Of a stretch of DNA of 64,000 nucleotides, positions 61,255 to 64,000 are shown in pieces. Under the pieces are notes generated by a model. That model had not been told where the DNA came from, ran no database searches, and saw only the letters and a program-made list of their open reading frames with translations. Both the position numbers and the translations under genes were made by a program. The stretch spans positions 48,501-112,500 of the forward strand of contig JAVKOQ010000140.1 of assembly GCA_031835245.1 (NCBI GenBank), given 5' to 3'. The DNA comes from Balamuthia mandrillaris (lineage: Eukaryota; Discosea; Longamoebia; Balamuthiidae). Each line of letters starts with the position of its first letter. Position 1 is the first letter of the stretch.

Positions 61255-64000
61255 TCCTTTTACTCTTTCCAGAAATGCTCTCTTGTAGTTAACACTATTG
61301 TTTTGAGCCATTACTAACAAAGAGTTCACTGAACATTAGATAAAGGAGAATTATACACATGGGGAGTAGGACCATTGGGCCATGCTGGTCCTAAAAATCC
61401 AATGCAACCTCAACCTGAATTGGTGGGAGGAGCATTACAAGGCAAAAGGGTGGTGATGGTTTCCTGCGCTCGTGAACACATGGCCTGTGTTACTGACACT
61501 GGCGAGTTATACACATGGTATCTACATTTACTTATTATTATTTCTTCTCTCTCATTCTCTCTGCTCGCTGCTCTCTGCTCTCTTTCTAAAACTCGAAAAC
61601 CAAAACAGGGGGTTGGTGATGGCAAAGCCTCACAAGCTAGGGCATGGCCACAGTACATCAGCAGTCGTTCCGAATGTGCCTCAACGGGTGGAGGCCCTCC
61701 AAGGAAAAAAAGTCGTTTACGTTTCCTGCGGAGCGGATCATACTGCTTGTTTGCTGGACACGGGCAGATTGTACACTTTTGGATTAGGTATTATTTCATC
61801 ATTACTTTCTTTTGATTTCGTATTTGTTTGTTGTTTGTTTGTTTTGAAGAAAAACGTGTTAACAAGAAATTTGTGAATAAAAGGCAAAACGGGAGCGTTA
61901 GGTCACGATGATACGGAAGATCAAGAGTTTCCCAAAATCGTACGAGCTCTGCAAACCAGAATAGTGAGAGAGGTGCATTGCTCAGCCACAATGACGGTGG
62001 CGGTGGTGGATGCGGGTGTAGAACAAAACGCAGCGCTTCTTATGAACAATATTGCTAACATGTTTCGTAAGGAGAACAACTGTCGCGAGATCTTCAACAG
62101 ACAAGCGCTTCGGTTAGACCACTTTGCGAATCATGCGTTGAAATCAAACTTGGCCGATGAAAAGACAAAAGAAGAAGAAACGGAGGCCAAAGAGAAAGAA
62201 GGAGAGGAGGAACCATGTACGACTTCGATTGGAGTGAATCCTAATGGCGTAATGGAACTAAGCGAAGCGGAGGAAGAGGCAATGTATTATCCCGACCTTC
62301 GATTTATCTGCGAGAAAAGACAAAGGAAGACGAAGAGAACTACGAGTAAAGCACAAAGTAATGGTGACCAGAAAGACAAGCAAGAAGATCAAAACGAGGA
62401 ACCTGTTTTGATGGAATTGCTGTGTCACAGAGTTGTGATTGCATCTCGCTGTCCTGTTTGGAAGCCTATCATCAACCAATACTCACATTATCACGAGGAA
62501 GGACAAGCAGAACAAGTGCAATCACGACAAATGTTGTTAGACCTTTTCGTGAGAGATATTGAGTTTGAAGTATTGCTTCTTCTTGTAGATTATTTTTACA
62601 GTGATCGACTTTCATGGAATAACGCCGACAAAACTCAACGAAACAAAGACGAAGAGAAAGACAAAGAAACAGAAGAAGAGCAGGATACGAAAACGACTAT
62701 TAGCGATGATGACGACGTGTTGTTGAGAAAGTTGATGGAAGTAGCTAGGCGGTATCAACTAAAAGGCTTATTGGATCAATGCCTTTTGGCTTGGGAATCC
62801 AAAATAATGAAGAACCCCTATCAGCAATGGCACCAAACAGAAGAAGTTAGAAAGAAAAAGCAAGGAGGAGGAGAAGAGAAAAAGGACGACAAGAAGAATG
62901 AAAAAAGAGAGTTTGCTCGAAAGATAAACGAGTACGTAAGTCAGCGGAGTTTGGAGCACTTAAAACGACACAAAGATGTAGCCAAATCTTTGTCTCTTGA
63001 ACCAACCGAACAAGCAGTTCTCGAAAACGCTTTATTGGAGGATGATACCCGCATCGAACGGCTAAAGCAACAACGTACGAAGGAAGAGGATGAAAAGAAG
63101 ATCAACAAAGAAGAGAACCACAACGACGGCTTCGGTCTACCATGGAGACTGAGTTACGAAGAGCTTGTCGCCAACGAACCTAATTTTATCGTGACAAAGA
63201 ACTACATTGACGGAATTGTGAATGCAAGAAAGAAGATGAGCACAGACGCTGAGACGACGTCCAAAGAAGAAGCAGAGGAAGAGGCGAATGAGAAAGAGGA
63301 ACAACCAGCAGTAAGCGTTCCGAGAAGTAATGATGGCTGGACTATCGTTGTGAACACGTTATCGTATGACCTGCAGCGATACGTGAATAACGCTGATTGT
63401 GCAGATGTTGTATTCTTTGTGGAGGGACAACGCTTGTACGCCCATAAAGCTATCCTTTGCGCTCGATCTTCTCACTTTAGGGTACCTTATTCTTTGAATA
63501 TGATCTTTAGCGTAGTATACTTTTGCTTCTCGCTCTTGTTTCTTATTCATGCACTTTCAAATAGGCACTATTTACTTCGGGCATGAAAGAATCAACGTCT
63601 GGAGAAATAGAGATAGCAGACATCAGCTACGAAACATTCTTATCGCTCCTCATGTACTTCTATACAGGATACACAAACATCACCGAAGAGACAGTGGTGG
63701 AGCTGATGATGATCGCCAACCTCTACAGCGCGTTGCAGTTGCAGGAGCAATGCGAAAGCTTTGTGGAAGATGGCATCCTCGTTGATAATGTTACCTATCT
63801 GTTGGGTTTGTTCTGTCTACTCTCTCCAATTTTTAGGCATGCCATTTTTCTTTCTTTGACGGTCTTCCCAACCCGTTTGTTATCTTCAACGCGCAGAAAT
63901 GGCGGAACGGTTTCAAACCCATCACCTTCGCTGCGTGGCAATGGACTATTTATTACAGTATGTCAAAGGCAAAATTGACGTCACCCAGTTGGAGGGATTC
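60059..64000 (+). CDS. RCC1-BTB-BTB protein (3' end outside the window)
   Basis: The first coding exon appears to be only ATGG (60059-60062), followed by a GTACGT donor. The next exon completes METVQVYTFGTGFHGQLGLG. RCC1 units follow (KQIACGSDSVW, RQVSCSDSRVGILFDDG, RKIAVGQYQVIGLTDAGDVI, GELYTWGVGPLGHAG, SCAREHMACVTDTGELYTW, SCGADHTACLLDTGRLYTFG). A first BTB-like domain spans about 62100-62800 and is interrupted by charged inserts (VVIASRCPVWKPIINQYSHY, LLLLVDYFYSDRL). A second, canonical BTB has ADVVFFVEGQRLYAHKAILC, ARSSHFRALFTSGM, SYETFLSLLMYFYTGYTNIT, ANLYSALQLQEQCE. RCC1 plus two BTB domains recalls IBTK and RCBTB proteins, adaptors for CUL3 ligases. At least ten introns. The coding continues past 64000. 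Confidence 0.85.

Overview
This is nuclear DNA from a unicellular eukaryote with a compact, intron-bearing genome. Most introns are short, GT-AG and pyrimidine-rich. Intergenic gaps are usually 50-500 bp, and 5S rRNA and U2 snRNA genes are present. The gene set (PX-PH-RasGEF, RGS, kelch, RCC1-BTB, UFM1 protease, FANCJ helicase, DNAJC25-like, P-protein/OCA2-like transporter) suits a free-living amoeboid or otherwise phagotrophic protist. An amoebozoan or related lineage is possible, but I cannot fix the lineage from sequence alone.

Layout. 1-6.6 kb: two paralogous type I membrane proteins with Cys-rich RCC1 repeats converge on a peroxisomal enoyl-CoA hydratase/isomerase gene and a 5S-U2-5S RNA cluster. 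6.9-12.4 kb: UFM1-specific protease, cytochrome P450, SAP-like acidic protein, and a protein made of four twin-CX9C units. 12.5-17.3 kb: a DUF6604-like protein with a decayed partial copy behind it, then a two-domain GNAT acetyltransferase. 17.4-28.2 kb: OCA2-like transporter, peroxisomal DsbA-family protein, amino-acid transporter, doublecortin-like protein, and a UBZ-RING-E2 fusion. 28.7-41.4 kb: unrecognised multi-pass membrane protein, PX-PH-RasGEF protein, kelch protein, F-box/ankyrin protein. 41.5-52.7 kb: FANCJ-like helicase, acidic adaptor-like protein, receiver-like/zinc-finger/Nudix protein, ankyrin-RMT2 methyltransferase, and a short possibly frameshifted gene. 53.3-64 kb: DNAJC25-like protein, RGS protein, protein kinase, GFA-domain protein, small membrane protein, and an RCC1-BTB-BTB protein cut by the window end.

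Organisation. Nine neighbouring gene pairs are divergent and probably share promoters. The palindrome TGTCGACA, or a close relative, recurs in these gaps, as does TGTCGTCAYGA. Dinucleotide and trinucleotide microsatellites sit in introns and are almost always pyrimidine-rich on the sense strand.

Exon joins given below were read by hand from GT-AG sites and reading frame. Where I could not resolve a join I say so. No database search was run, so family names rest on motif recognition.
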